A stretch of DNA of 36,640 nt from JAFANK01 sp036741695 (GCA_036741695.1 DAINRU010000023.1:1-36640); one strand, 5' to 3'. Shown: positions 1 to 7,537, counted from the stretch's first letter. The notes: generated from the sequence alone by a model not told the origin. A program made the numbers and translations.

Positions 1-569
1 AACCAGCGGTCGAGGATCGGACGCGCGGGTCCGGTCAGCACTTCGATCGCCTCGCTCATCGCAGGCCCGAGCTTTTGCATAGCGCGCCCCATCGGCGCCA
101 TCTTCAGCAAATCGGCGATGCCCGGCTTGGCGATGTTTGGCGGCGTCTGCACGAGCGTCGGTTCGATGACCGACGCGACGCGCATGAGCATCTCTTCGTA
201 CTTCGGATAGTTCTCGGCGTCTTTGCGGCTGAATTTCGATATCTCGCTGACGTTCGTCGCGCTGTCGGACCCGAGCATGAGATAGCGGCCGTCCGAGAAC
301 GGGGAGAACGACGCCGGGTCTCGCTCGAGCAGCTCGAAGCCGTAGTCGCTTAGGCGCAGATCGCGGATGATCTCCGGCCGGAACAGGCTGGTGACGTAGG
401 CCGCGGTCGAGACTTTGAACCCAGGGAACGTCTCCTCGCTGACGCAGGCGCCGCCCACGATATAGCGGCGCTCCAAGACGAGCACCTTCCAGTTCGCTCG
501 CGCCAGATACGCAGCCGCGACAAGCCCGTTGTGTCCACCGCCGATGATGATCGCGTCGTATTTCGCCAC
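1..569 (-). CDS. Phytoene-desaturase/PYROXD2-like FAD-dependent oxidoreductase, N-terminal part
   Basis: Incomplete: the C-terminal part lies beyond base 1. The protein reads from a GTG at 569 (V/M-AKYDAIIIGGGHNG), with a GGGGGAG ribosome-binding site 5 nt upstream. No ATG start is available near it. Residues 4-15 form the beta-strand and GxGxxG loop of an FAD-binding Rossmann fold, followed by VLVLERR (ribose-binding acid) and VGGACVSEE. The stretch GFKVSTAAYVTSLFRPEII resembles the CrtI/PYROXD2 branch of amine-oxidase-like flavoproteins. About 189 residues are visible, whereas the family usually has about 500-550. The substrate cannot be told; many members are annotated phytoene desaturase-like without carotenoid genes nearby, and none are seen here. 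It is divergent from the acyl-CoA ligase at 766. Confidence 0.82.
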   Translation of the reverse strand, partial: MAKYDAIIIGGGHNGLVAAAYLARANWKVLVLERRYIVGGACVSEETFPGFKVSTAAYVTSLFRPEIIRDLRLSDYGFELLERDPASFSPFSDGRYLMLGSDSATNVSEISKFSRKDAENYPKYEEMLMRVASVIEPTLVQTPPNIAKPGIADLLKMAPMGRAMQKLGPAMSEAIEVLTGPARPILDRW

Positions 570-765
570 GCTTGCTCCCCCGGAACGAAAAGCCGCTCAC
601 GCAGGCGGGAATGATCCGCGCCCGGGCCCTTTCGTACGCAGATTCTTGACCGCCTCACCCATGCCCACCTGTACGCAGGCCGGCGTCCAGATGCGCGATT
701 GGTCGCGACACGGCGCGCGTCTGTCGTAAGAGGAAGCGTTCTCCGGCAAGTGGTACGCAAGAACG

Positions 766-2355
766 ATGGCCGCAGTCACCGACGTCCCCGCAACCTTCAA
801 CGCTGCGTCGTATTTCGTCGACAGGAACGTCGAGCTCGGCCGAGGCGCTAAGGTCGCGATCGAGGCCGGCGCGCGACGGCTGACCTATGAGGACGTGCGC
901 GCTCTGGTCAACCGCTGCGCTAATGCGTTGCAATCGCTCGGCGTCGGCATCGAACAACGCGTGTTGCTGCTGCTGCCCGACTCGCCGGAACTCGTCGCTG
1001 CGTTCTTCGGCGCGATGAAGATCGGCGCGATCCCGGTCCCGACCAATACGCTGCTGCGTCCGCCGGATTACCGCTACATGCTCGAAGACAGCCGCGCGCG
1101 CGTGCTCGTCGTCGCGACGTCGCTGTGGCCATCCATCGCGCCGATCATCGATGACGCGAGGTGGTTGCGCACGGTGGTCGTCGTCGACGACGGCGGGACT
1201 GGCGCTCCGGATCTATCAGGCGTCGCGGTTGTCGAGCTCGCCCCTGCGCTCGGCGCGGCATCGCCTGAGGCGGACCCGGCGCCGACCAGCAAAGATGACG
1301 CGGCGTTTTGGCTGTACAGCTCGGGGACGACGGGCTTTCCAAAAGGCACCATCCATCTGCAGCACGACATGGTGTTCTGCTGCGATCATTACGGCAAACA
1401 CGTCCTGCAGATCCGCGAGGACGATCGCACCTACTCGGTGGCCAAACTGTTCTTCGCCTATGGCCTCGGCAACGCGCTCTACTTCCCATTCGGGGTCGGT
1501 GCGACGACGATACTCTACCCGGGCCGTCCTCTGCCTGAAAGCGTGCTCGAGCTCGTCGCGCGCACGAAGCCGACGCTGTTCTTCGCCGTTCCCACGGCCT
1601 ATGCGGCCATGCTCGACGTCGACGACGGGGCTCGTTTCGATCTCGGCTCGGTGCGCTATGGCGTGTCGGCGGGCGAGTCGCTGCCGGCAGAGATCTTCAG
1701 GCGCTGGAAAGAGACCTACGGGTTTGAGATCCTCGACGGCATCGGCACGACCGAAGCATGTCACATGTTCATCAGCAACGCGCCTGGCGCGATACGGGCC
1801 GGCTCGTCGGGCAGAGCGGTCGACGGCTACGAGGTGAGACTTGTCGACGCCGCGGGCGGCGAGGTTCCGGTCGGCGAGATCGGCCGGCTGCGTGTGGCGG
1901 GCGATAGCATCGCCGCCGGCTACTGGAACAAGCATGAGAAGACCAAGGCGACGTTCTTGGGCGGGTGGTTGGATACCGGAGATTCATACCGCGTCGATGC
2001 GGACGGCTACTACTGGTATGCCGGGCGCAGCGACGACCTGCTCAAAGTCGGCGGCCAATGGGTCTCACCCGTCGAGGTCGAGAACACGCTCATCGCACAC
2101 GAGGCGGTGCTCGAATGCGCCGTCATCGGAGTCGAGGATGAGGCGGGCCTCACCAAGCCGGTCGCGTACGTCGTGCTGCGTCGCGGTGGCTCGCCGTCCG
2201 ACGATCTCGCGCTCGCGCTGCAATCCTTCGTCAAGAATCGCATCGCGCCGTTCAAGTATCCACGCCGCGTCCACTTCGTCGCCGAGCTGCCCAAGACTGC
2301 GACCGGCAAGATCCAGCGCTACAAATTGCGCGAGATCGCTCGCGAGGGCGGATGA
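766..2355 (+). CDS. Benzoate-CoA ligase family protein (AMP-forming)
   Basis: 529 residues, full length for the ANL (acyl/aryl-CoA ligase) superfamily. It activates a carboxylate with ATP to an acyl-adenylate and then forms the CoA thioester. The P-loop-like A3 motif YSSGTTGFPKG is near residue 185. The GIGTTEA motif is near residue 325, TGDSYRVDADGYYWYAGRSDD (A7/A8 hinge) near 410-430, and the C-terminal catalytic lysine in PKTATGKIQR near 512. The N-terminal FNAASYFVDRNVELGRGAKVA and the stretch VAKLFFAYGLGN are typical of the benzoate/4-hydroxybenzoate/cyclohexanecarboxylate-CoA ligase group. The exact acid is inferred only from family likeness; no benzoyl-CoA pathway genes are in the window. 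It ends 7 bp from the convergent DUF255 gene. The ribosome-binding site is weak. Confidence 0.9.
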   Translation: MAAVTDVPATFNAASYFVDRNVELGRGAKVAIEAGARRLTYEDVRALVNRCANALQSLGVGIEQRVLLLLPDSPELVAAFFGAMKIGAIPVPTNTLLRPPDYRYMLEDSRARVLVVATSLWPSIAPIIDDARWLRTVVVVDDGGTGAPDLSGVAVVELAPALGAASPEADPAPTSKDDAAFWLYSSGTTGFPKGTIHLQHDMVFCCDHYGKHVLQIREDDRTYSVAKLFFAYGLGNALYFPFGVGATTILYPGRPLPESVLELVARTKPTLFFAVPTAYAAMLDVDDGARFDLGSVRYGVSAGESLPAEIFRRWKETYGFEILDGIGTTEACHMFISNAPGAIRAGSSGRAVDGYEVRLVDAAGGEVPVGEIGRLRVAGDSIAAGYWNKHEKTKATFLGGWLDTGDSYRVDADGYYWYAGRSDDLLKVGGQWVSPVEVENTLIAHEAVLECAVIGVEDEAGLTKPVAYVVLRRGGSPSDDLALALQSFVKNRIAPFKYPRRVHFVAELPKTATGKIQRYKLREIAREGG

Positions 2356-2362
2356 CATTGCG

Positions 2363-4150
2363 CTACGTGAGGGAACGCTGCGCTGCGAGCGCAGCCTCGA
2401 GCTCTCCTGTACCCGCGACCCGCGCGAAGCACGTCGTCCCTTGGCACAGGTAGGCCACCACGTCTCCTGACGGATAGCCAAGCGCCGCGGCGCGAGCGCT
2501 CTGCCGTGCTGGATCGAGCGTATCGACGCGCAGAGGCGGCGAGCTGATGCGCAGCGCCGTCTGGCGCAATGCTGCCGCCGCCGGGTCGTTGCGCACACCG
2601 ACGACATGCACGTCGACCGGCGGGCTCGTGACGTCGAGCACCGCGGACGCATAGCCCGCGCCGAAGAGGCCAAGCGAAGGATAGTCACGGGCGAATCTGC
2701 GCAGCATCGCCCGAGCGCGCTCGGCATAACGCGTTTCACCTTCAAAGGCCGCATGCTGGAGCAGGACGCGCGCCATGAGGGCGTTGTCTTCCGATACGAC
2801 GATCTGCTCGCTGACCCGGCCTGGATCGTCACTTCCCACCAGCCGGTCGAGATAGCCTTGAGCGTCGGGGTCGAAGAGTGCCTCCGCGCGCTCGACGAGG
2901 TCGTGGCTTCGTTCGAGCCAGCGCTCTTCGCCGGTCGCCTCGAAGGCGGATAGCGCCGACCATGCGCTCCAGGCCTGATCGGCGAGCAAGCCACGGACGT
3001 GCGCGCTGCCATCGTAATACCGGCACATCATCCCGTCCACGAGGAGCTTGCTCCACAGCGTGTCGAGAATGGTCAGACCACGTTGCATCCAGGCTGAGAC
3101 GTCGATCCCGCCCTGGGCCAAGAGTGGGGCGCTCGAGATGAGGGCACGCGCCGCCTGTGCATTCCACGAAGCGTACACCGTCGGGTCGACGTACGGCGCC
3201 TGCACCTGTGCTCTGCCGGCGGCATCGAGCCCGTAGTAGTCCTCGTCAGCATCCTGCGAGCCGCCGTACGCGCCGAACTCATCGTTCCACAGGTGCTCGT
3301 CGAGATATCGCTTGACGTCCGTGGCGACGCGGCGCAGCTGCGCGTCGTCGAACATGGCGCCGGCGCGGGCGCAGACAGACAGCAGCCCCCCGAGATCCTC
3401 AAGCATCTTCTCGAAATGCGGCACCGAGAAGTCGCGCGTGGTGGAATAGCGGAAGAACGCGCCCTGCACGTGGTCGTACATCCCGCCATCGGCCATGGCG
3501 TGCAACGTCCGCGCAGCGATGAGTTGCGCCCGATCGTCATGGCTGCGCGACCAGTCGTCGAGCAAGAACTGCAAAGCGCTCACATGCGGGAACTTCTGAT
3601 CGGTGCCGAAGCCGCCGAATTCTTCGTCGAACGCGGACGAGAGCACGGCCATGACGTTGGCTGCCGTGTTGGGATCGAGGTCGCCGCCGCTCGGCGTGCG
3701 GGCGCGCGCCGCGCGCACGGTCCGCATCTCGTTGACGCGTTTGGCGATCCCCAGCCGGTTGTCGGCCTCGCCGTAGAAAGCATCGACCTGCTTGAGCACC
3801 TGGCGCATGGCCTCAGGTGGGATGTAGGTGCCTCCGTACAGCACCTCACCCTCCGGGGTCAAGAGCGCCGTGGTGGGCCACCCACCCATGTTGTAACGGG
3901 CGTTGACGTCTGGCCGCTGGTCGTTGTCGACGCGCACCGGTATGAATCGCTCGTTGATGTGCTCGATGATCGCTGGATCGGAGTAGCTCGTCTCGTCCAT
4001 GACATGGCACCAGTGACACCACACGGCAGAGATCGCGAGCAGCACGGGTTTGGCCTGTTCTTTGGCCTCGGCGAACGCCGGCCCGCCCCACGGGCGCCAG
4101 CGGATCTCAGCCGCCCGGTTGCCACGTGGTGAGAAATGTGGATTGCTCAT
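2363..4150 (-). CDS. DUF255 thioredoxin-domain protein (YyaL/SPATA20 family)
   Basis: 595 residues. The N-terminal domain (about 1-165) is a thioredoxin fold with the family signature AVWCHWCHVM (Cys45 and Cys48), followed by FIPVRVDNDQRPDVNARY and GGWPTTALLTPEGEVLYGGTY. The rest is an (alpha/alpha)6-barrel-like domain related to N-acylglucosamine epimerase/mannosidase folds, with the usual GGMYDHVQGAFFRYSTTRDFSVPHFEKMLED segment. Members often run to about 650-700 residues, so this one is on the short side but has both domains. The biological role of the family is not established. It is convergent with the CoA ligase and divergent from pxpB (92-bp gap). Start chosen as the first ATG before the conserved HFSPRG-type N terminus. 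Confidence 0.9.
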   Translation of the reverse strand: MSNPHFSPRGNRAAEIRWRPWGGPAFAEAKEQAKPVLLAISAVWCHWCHVMDETSYSDPAIIEHINERFIPVRVDNDQRPDVNARYNMGGWPTTALLTPEGEVLYGGTYIPPEAMRQVLKQVDAFYGEADNRLGIAKRVNEMRTVRAARARTPSGGDLDPNTAANVMAVLSSAFDEEFGGFGTDQKFPHVSALQFLLDDWSRSHDDRAQLIAARTLHAMADGGMYDHVQGAFFRYSTTRDFSVPHFEKMLEDLGGLLSVCARAGAMFDDAQLRRVATDVKRYLDEHLWNDEFGAYGGSQDADEDYYGLDAAGRAQVQAPYVDPTVYASWNAQAARALISSAPLLAQGGIDVSAWMQRGLTILDTLWSKLLVDGMMCRYYDGSAHVRGLLADQAWSAWSALSAFEATGEERWLERSHDLVERAEALFDPDAQGYLDRLVGSDDPGRVSEQIVVSEDNALMARVLLQHAAFEGETRYAERARAMLRRFARDYPSLGLFGAGYASAVLDVTSPPVDVHVVGVRNDPAAAALRQTALRISSPPLRVDTLDPARQSARAAALGYPSGDVVAYLCQGTTCFARVAGTGELEAALAAQRSLT

Positions 4151-4242
4151 CAGGCCCAGCGCTTCAATGCAGCCTCGCGAATCTACTCGCGTAGGCGCCC
4201 GTCCGAACAGGAAGAACGGTCGAGCGGCGCGGACGAGTCCCC

Positions 4243-4941
4243 ATGAAATCTCGCGGCGAAGTCCTTCCCGTAGGAGACGCCGCCGTGCTTGCTGTGCTCG
4301 GCGACGCGATCGATCCGGCGACCGTGGCGCGTGTCTGGGCCCTGCATGCGGTCCTGAAAACGCTGTGCGGGCCGATCGTCAAAGACGTCGTGCCGGCCTA
4401 CGCCTCGGTGCTCGTGCGTTTCAACCCGTCCGCCACGCAACTGGCGATCGTCATGGCGACCGTGCGTGGTGCGCTCGAGGCGGCCGGCGAGATCCACGCC
4501 GACGCATCGCGAACGGTCGACGTCGGGGTGTGCTTTGCTGCCGAGCATGGACTGGATCTCAGCGACGTCGCCAAGCACAGCGGACTAAACCCCGATGGGG
4601 TCGTCTCTGAGTTCTGCCGGCCGACCTATCGCGTCGCCTTCCTCGGGTTCAGCGCTGGATTTCCATATCTCATAGGGCTGCCGGCGGTCCTCGATATGCC
4701 GCGCCTCCCTTCGCCTCGGGTCCGCGTGCCCGCAGGAAGCGTGGGTCTTGCCGCAGGTCAGTGCGGCATCTACCCGCGCACGTCGCCGGGCGGCTGGCGG
4801 ATCCTCGGCAAGACCAACGCGATCATCTTCGATCCGTCTCAAGCGAGCCCAGCTGTCTTCCACCCCGGGGACGCGGTTCGCTTCCATGCCGTCGCTTCGC
4901 TGGGTGACGCGACGGCGACTGTCACTGGAGACCATACGTGA
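4243..4941 (+). CDS. pxpB: 5-oxoprolinase subunit B (KipI-like)
   Basis: 232 residues. PxpB acts with PxpA and PxpC in ATP-dependent hydrolysis of 5-oxoproline (pyroglutamate) to glutamate in the cytoplasm, removing a spontaneous damage product of glutamine and glutamate. The carboxyltransferase-domain-1 signature is clear: FLGFSAGFPYLIGLP (about 138-152), then SPRVRVPAGSVGLAAGQCGIYP and SPGGWRILGKT. It is first of the pxpB-pxpC-pxpA order seen in many bacteria. Its TGA overlaps the GTG of pxpC (GTGA), so the two are probably translationally coupled. KipI of Bacillus, an inhibitor of the kinase KinA, is the same family; with all three subunits adjacent, oxoprolinase is the better call. Confidence 0.92.
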   Translation: MKSRGEVLPVGDAAVLAVLGDAIDPATVARVWALHAVLKTLCGPIVKDVVPAYASVLVRFNPSATQLAIVMATVRGALEAAGEIHADASRTVDVGVCFAAEHGLDLSDVAKHSGLNPDGVVSEFCRPTYRVAFLGFSAGFPYLIGLPAVLDMPRLPSPRVRVPAGSVGLAAGQCGIYPRTSPGGWRILGKTNAIIFDPSQASPAVFHPGDAVRFHAVASLGDATATVTGDHT

Positions 4942-5903
4942 CCGATCTTGCGCACGCCATCGAGATACTCGATCCCGGCCTGCTCTCAACCGTGCAAGAC
5001 CTTGGGCGAGCGGGGGTTGGAGAGCTCGGCGTGTCGCCATCGGGCGCCGCGGATGCTCTGAGCGCGCGTGCCGCGAACCGCCTTGTGGGAAATCCGCAGG
5101 GTGCAGCCTTGATCGAGACCACGTTGACGGGTATCAGCTACGTGGCGCGCGAGAGCATGCGCATCGCGGTGACCGGTGCCGCCGCTCAGCTGATGGTAGC
5201 CGGCGGCAAGAAGCCGATATGGCAGTCGATGCGCGTGCGCGCCGGCTCGGAGGTGAAGATCAGCGCGGCGGAACGCGGCCTGCGCTCGTACATCGCGTTC
5301 TATGGTGGCATTGATGTGCCGCTCGTGCTCGGCAGCGCCAGCACGGACGTGAGCGCTGCGTTCGGCGGCTTCGGTCGCGCGCTCGTTCGCGGCGACCGGC
5401 TCGCGATCAAGCTGGTCGAGGGCGAGATCCCCGACCGCGACCATAACATCCGCGCATCTGCGCGTCCGTTTTGGCGCCAACCGGCGACGCTGCGCGTGCT
5501 CGCCGGCCCGCATGCCGTGCGCTTCGCACCTCAGGATATTGAGAGCATGTGCGCGCAGACGTATCGCGTCTCGCCGAGGAGCAGTCGTCAAGGTCTGCGT
5601 TTGGATGGGCGGCCGATCCTGGCGAACGAGGGGTTCGACGTCATATCGAGCGGGGTTTGCGCCGGGTGCGTGCAGATGACGAGCGAGGGCCTTCCGGTCG
5701 TGCTGCTCGCCGAGCACCAGACCAGCGGGGGCTATGCAGTGCCGTTGACCGTGATCACTGCCGACCTCCCCGACGCCGCCCAGCTACGGCCTGGCGACGA
5801 GCTTCGCTTCGCGAGGGTGACCCTTGCCGAGGCCGCCGTCGCCCTGTCCGAGAAGATGGAAGCGCTCAGCGAGGCCCTCGATGACCCCAATCCCGCGGGT
5901 TGA
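4938..5903 (+). CDS. pxpC: 5-oxoprolinase subunit C (biotin-dependent carboxyltransferase-like, KipA)
   Basis: 321 residues, full length. Starts at a GTG inside the pxpB stop (GTGA overlap). The N terminus carries the family signature DPGLLSTVQDLGRAG followed by LGVSPSGAAD, and AANRLVGNPQGAALIETTLTG. The C-terminal half has SEGLPVVLLAEHQTSGGYAVP and QLRPGDELRF, typical of the AHS2 (carboxyltransferase domain 2) fold. It partners PxpB to form the phosphorylating/carboxyltransferase-like part of the oxoprolinase. The last 23 nt overlap the start of pxpA in another frame. Confidence 0.92.
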   Translation: MTDLAHAIEILDPGLLSTVQDLGRAGVGELGVSPSGAADALSARAANRLVGNPQGAALIETTLTGISYVARESMRIAVTGAAAQLMVAGGKKPIWQSMRVRAGSEVKISAAERGLRSYIAFYGGIDVPLVLGSASTDVSAAFGGFGRALVRGDRLAIKLVEGEIPDRDHNIRASARPFWRQPATLRVLAGPHAVRFAPQDIESMCAQTYRVSPRSSRQGLRLDGRPILANEGFDVISSGVCAGCVQMTSEGLPVVLLAEHQTSGGYAVPLTVITADLPDAAQLRPGDELRFARVTLAEAAVALSEKMEALSEALDDPNPAG

Positions 5904-6657
5904 TCTCAACGCCGACGTCGGCGAGTCCTTCGGCGCCCAGCGCGTCGGCGACGACGAGCCGATCTTCCGCTGCGTCACCTCGGCGAACGTCGCCTGCGGC
6001 ATCCACGCCGGCGACCCGAACGTCATCGCGGCGACGATCAAAGCCGCTGCCGAACACAAGGTCGCGGTCGGGGCGCATCCATCATATCCCGACACCGCGG
6101 GTTTCGGTCGCCAGTCCATCGACGTCCCCTCGGACGAGCTGCGTCATATCCTTATCTATCAGATCGGTGCGGTCGATGCGCTTGCCCGGTCGCTCGGCGT
6201 CTCGCTCGTGCACGTCAAGCCGCACGGCGCGCTGTACAACGACGCGGCTAGAAACGCAGCCCTCGCCGCGACCGTCGCGTCGGCCGTGGCCGCCTACGAC
6301 CGCAACCTCATCCTCGTCGGCCTGGCCGGTTCGCATTCGCTGGCGGCCGGCAAAGCGGCCGGCCTGCGCGTGGCTGCCGAGGCGTTTTGCGATCGCGTCT
6401 ACGAACCCGATGGCAGTCTGCGCAGCCGGTCTCATCCCGACGCGCTCATCGACGATCCGCGGCGGGCAGCGGCCCAAGCCGTCGACATCGCCGTCAACCA
6501 GCAGGCGACCGCGCGCAACGGGAAACCGATCGAGGTGCGCGCGCAGACGCTGTGCATCCATGGCGACGCGCCCAATGCTGTCGCGGTCGCTTCGACCATC
6601 CGTCAGGCGCTCGTCGCCGCCGGTGTGGCGATCGTCGAGATGCAGCAACTACTATGA
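5881..6657 (+). CDS. pxpA: 5-oxoprolinase subunit A (LamB/YcsF family)
   Basis: 258 residues from the ATG at 5881 (TPIPRVDLNADVGESFG). An upstream in-frame ATG at 5824 would add 19 Arg/Pro/Ser-rich residues that are only the shadow of pxpC, so it was rejected. Family motifs: VDLNADVGE (metal/active-site region), ANVACGIHAGDP, GAHPSYPDTAGFGR, HVKPHGALYN and a C-terminal LCIHGDAPNAV. LamB/YcsF proteins have a polysaccharide-deacetylase-like (beta/alpha) barrel and form the ring-opening component of PxpABC. The gene overlaps pxpC by 23 nt. Its stop overlaps the ATG of rimP (ATGA), tying the metabolic genes to the translation operon. Confidence 0.93.
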   Translation: MTPIPRVDLNADVGESFGAQRVGDDEPIFRCVTSANVACGIHAGDPNVIAATIKAAAEHKVAVGAHPSYPDTAGFGRQSIDVPSDELRHILIYQIGAVDALARSLGVSLVHVKPHGALYNDAARNAALAATVASAVAAYDRNLILVGLAGSHSLAAGKAAGLRVAAEAFCDRVYEPDGSLRSRSHPDALIDDPRRAAAQAVDIAVNQQATARNGKPIEVRAQTLCIHGDAPNAVAVASTIRQALVAAGVAIVEMQQLL

Positions 6658-7151
6658 CGCAGCGCTTCGGACAAGTTGAGGTCGAGGCCATCTGCGAGCG
6701 GATGACCGGGCTACCGGGATTTCGCGATATCGAAGTGCTCAAGTGTTCAGTGCACAAAGAACATCGCGTGCACCACATCAGCCTCACGATCGACCGCGAA
6801 TCCGGCGTGGACTCCAACCTCTGCGAAGCGGTGTCGCGGTACGTCGAGAACCGCATTGAGGAGATGCCGCCGCCGGTTCCGCTCTTCCAGCTGGAAGTCG
6901 CCTCTGCCGGCCTCGCCCGGCCGCTCTTGCGACCCGAGCACTTCATGCGCTTTCGCGGACGCGAGATCAACGTCATCACCACACTGCGCATCAAGAACCG
7001 GGTCGAGTTCACGGGGCCGATCTCCGCGGCGGACGACGTCGCCGTCAGCGTTGAGGACAAGTACGCAGGTCTGACGCCGCTACCGTATGCCGCGATCAAG
7101 CGCGCCAATTTGGTCTACGACCCGCGCGTCGACCTCAAACGGAAAGCATAG
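6654..7151 (+). CDS. rimP: Ribosome maturation factor RimP
   Basis: 165 residues from ATG 6654, in a 4-nt ATGA overlap with pxpA. RimP assists assembly of the 30S subunit in the cytoplasm. The two-domain form is visible: an N-terminal alpha/beta domain (VEAICERMTGLPGFRDIEVLKCSVHKE, then LTIDRESGVDSNLCEAVSRYVENRIE) and the conserved linker LEVASAGLARPLLRPEHFMRFRG, corresponding to the usual LEVSSPGLDRPL motif. A C-terminal SH3-like barrel follows. The position just before nusA is the standard location. A longer frame opening at 6387 is an out-of-frame shadow of pxpA. Confidence 0.93.
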   Translation: MTQRFGQVEVEAICERMTGLPGFRDIEVLKCSVHKEHRVHHISLTIDRESGVDSNLCEAVSRYVENRIEEMPPPVPLFQLEVASAGLARPLLRPEHFMRFRGREINVITTLRIKNRVEFTGPISAADDVAVSVEDKYAGLTPLPYAAIKRANLVYDPRVDLKRKA

Positions 7152-7165
7152 GAAGGCTTTGTCGC

Positions 7166-7185
7166 AACGGACCTTTAGGTCCGTT
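7166..7185. repeat. 20-bp dispersed palindrome, copy 1
   Basis: AACGGACCTTTAGGTCCGTT: two perfect 9-bp arms around TT, 15 nt after the rimP stop codon. It is preceded by GTCGC rather than the GAAGC seen before copies 3-5. Identical 20-mers occur at 13747, 15667 and 35035, and a near-identical one at 11657. Function unknown. As RNA it could form an 8-bp hairpin with a UUUA-type loop; as DNA it could be a dimer-binding site. Confidence 0.85.
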
Positions 7186-7192
7186 CACGTAC

Positions 7193-7221
7193 AAAAAGAA
7201 ACCAGTGAACGATCACTGGTT
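7193..7221 (-). terminator. Intrinsic terminator on the minus strand
   Basis: On the minus strand the arm AACCAGTG, loop ATCGTT and arm CACTGGTT (7221-7200) form a perfect 8-bp stem followed by TCTTTTTGT. This is a rho-independent terminator in the minus direction only; the plus direction has no T tract. No annotated minus-strand CDS ends here, so it must end a non-coding transcript coming from 7240-7440. Confidence 0.72.
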
Positions 7222-7384
7222 CCAGCCCGGGTCCGTCAAAAACATTATAACGCACTGTCACCCGGACTGCAAATAGTGAGCGGCGTCGGGTCCGTCGCCA
7301 CCGCCCCTTCCGCTTATCGCGGAGGCTGGAGGCAGCCGGAATCGAACCGGCAGCTCGTGGCTTGACGGACCCGAGCTGGAACCA
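7217..7384. repeat. 23-bp inverted repeat flanking a 122-nt core
   Basis: Bases 7217-7239 read TGGTTCCAGC, C, CGGGTCCGTCAA. The reverse complement of 7362-7384 is the same apart from one C-to-T change, which would be a G-U pair in minus-strand RNA. The arms can therefore form a 23-bp helix closing a 122-nt domain. That domain itself contains a T-arm-like hairpin, the hairpin TCCGC-TTATC-GCGGA (7310-7324) and the interrupted palindrome at 7283-7300. The word GGGTCCGTC occurs three times here: 7229 and 7288 direct, 7364 inverted. Confidence 0.8.
7244..7272 (-). promoter_or_regulatory. Minus-strand sigma-70-type promoter
   Basis: Reading the minus strand: TTGCAG (7272-7267), exactly 17 nt, then a perfect TATAAT (7249-7244). 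The predicted start is near 7237, only about 15 nt before the terminator hairpin, so the transcript would be roughly 45 nt. It stands out because perfect TATAAT boxes are rare in this GC-rich DNA. There is no coding gene downstream on this strand. Confidence 0.5.
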
Positions 7385-7401
7385 CCCCGCCCCCAACCTC
7401 C
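7327..7401 (-). ncRNA. tRNA-like element of unknown class (possible degenerate tRNA or structured RNA)
   Basis: On the minus strand a canonical T-arm is present: stem GCCGG, loop TTCGATT, stem CCGGC. It is followed by a 3' acceptor strand TGCCTCC and discriminator A. Exactly 75 nt before that end, GGAGGTT can pair with TGCCTCC over six positions. A D-stem-like GGGC/GCTC is possible, but the middle does not fold into an anticodon stem. It prefers AGCTCG...CGAGCT, and no standard anticodon loop with U33 appears. A weak promoter TTGACG-17-GATACG lies upstream (7433-7405). I therefore do not assign an amino acid. It could be a decayed tRNA or the tRNA-like part of another RNA. A tmRNA is unlikely because no tag-peptide reading frame was found. 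Confidence 0.4.
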
Positions 7402-7439
7402 TGCCGTATCACAACTAGTACGACAGTCGTCAACCCCTA

Positions 7440-7469
7440 TTGCGGACCATGGCGTCCATCTGGTAAAAT
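7440..7469 (+). promoter_or_regulatory. Predicted nusA promoter
   Basis: TTGCGG (7440-7445), 18-nt spacer, then TGG-TAAAAT with the -10 at 7464-7469 and an extended -10 like TGG before it. The start would be near 7476, giving a roughly 60-nt leader that contains the hairpin at 7486. It would let nusA-infB be expressed separately from pxpBCA-rimP. Read by eye only. Confidence 0.45.
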
Positions 7470-7485
7470 ACCCCTGATATCCTGA

Positions 7486-7510
7486 AAAGGAGTGGGTCGC
7501 CCACTCCTTT
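7486..7510 (+). other. Leader hairpin 5' of nusA
   Basis: AAAGGAGTGGG, loop TCG, CCCACTCCTTT: a perfect 11-bp stem 27 nt before the nusA ATG. It contains AGGAG but too far from the start to be its ribosome-binding site. In the plus direction the stem ends in TTT and then CGTAG; in the minus direction it is followed by TCAGG. It could be an attenuator or terminator-like element in the nusA leader. The role is inferred from position only. Confidence 0.6.
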
Positions 7511-7537
7511 CGTAGTCTAGATGGATGGAACAAAAGC

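Noticed and set aside
570..765. Promoter candidates in the gap before the CoA ligase (TTGACC near 644)
   Set aside because: No acceptable -10 box at a correct distance; only a weak CTGTAC/TGTACG.
7175..7396. 73-codon minus-strand frame across the structured interval
   Set aside because: It translates the T-arm-like sequence (the familiar GSIPAAS pattern of a tRNA read as protein) and has no ribosome-binding site.
7327..7401. A normal functional tRNA or the 3' end of a tmRNA
   Set aside because: No anticodon stem-loop with U33 can be folded. A one-piece tmRNA would have to extend into the nusA coding sequence, and no tag peptide ending in Ala-Ala is seen.
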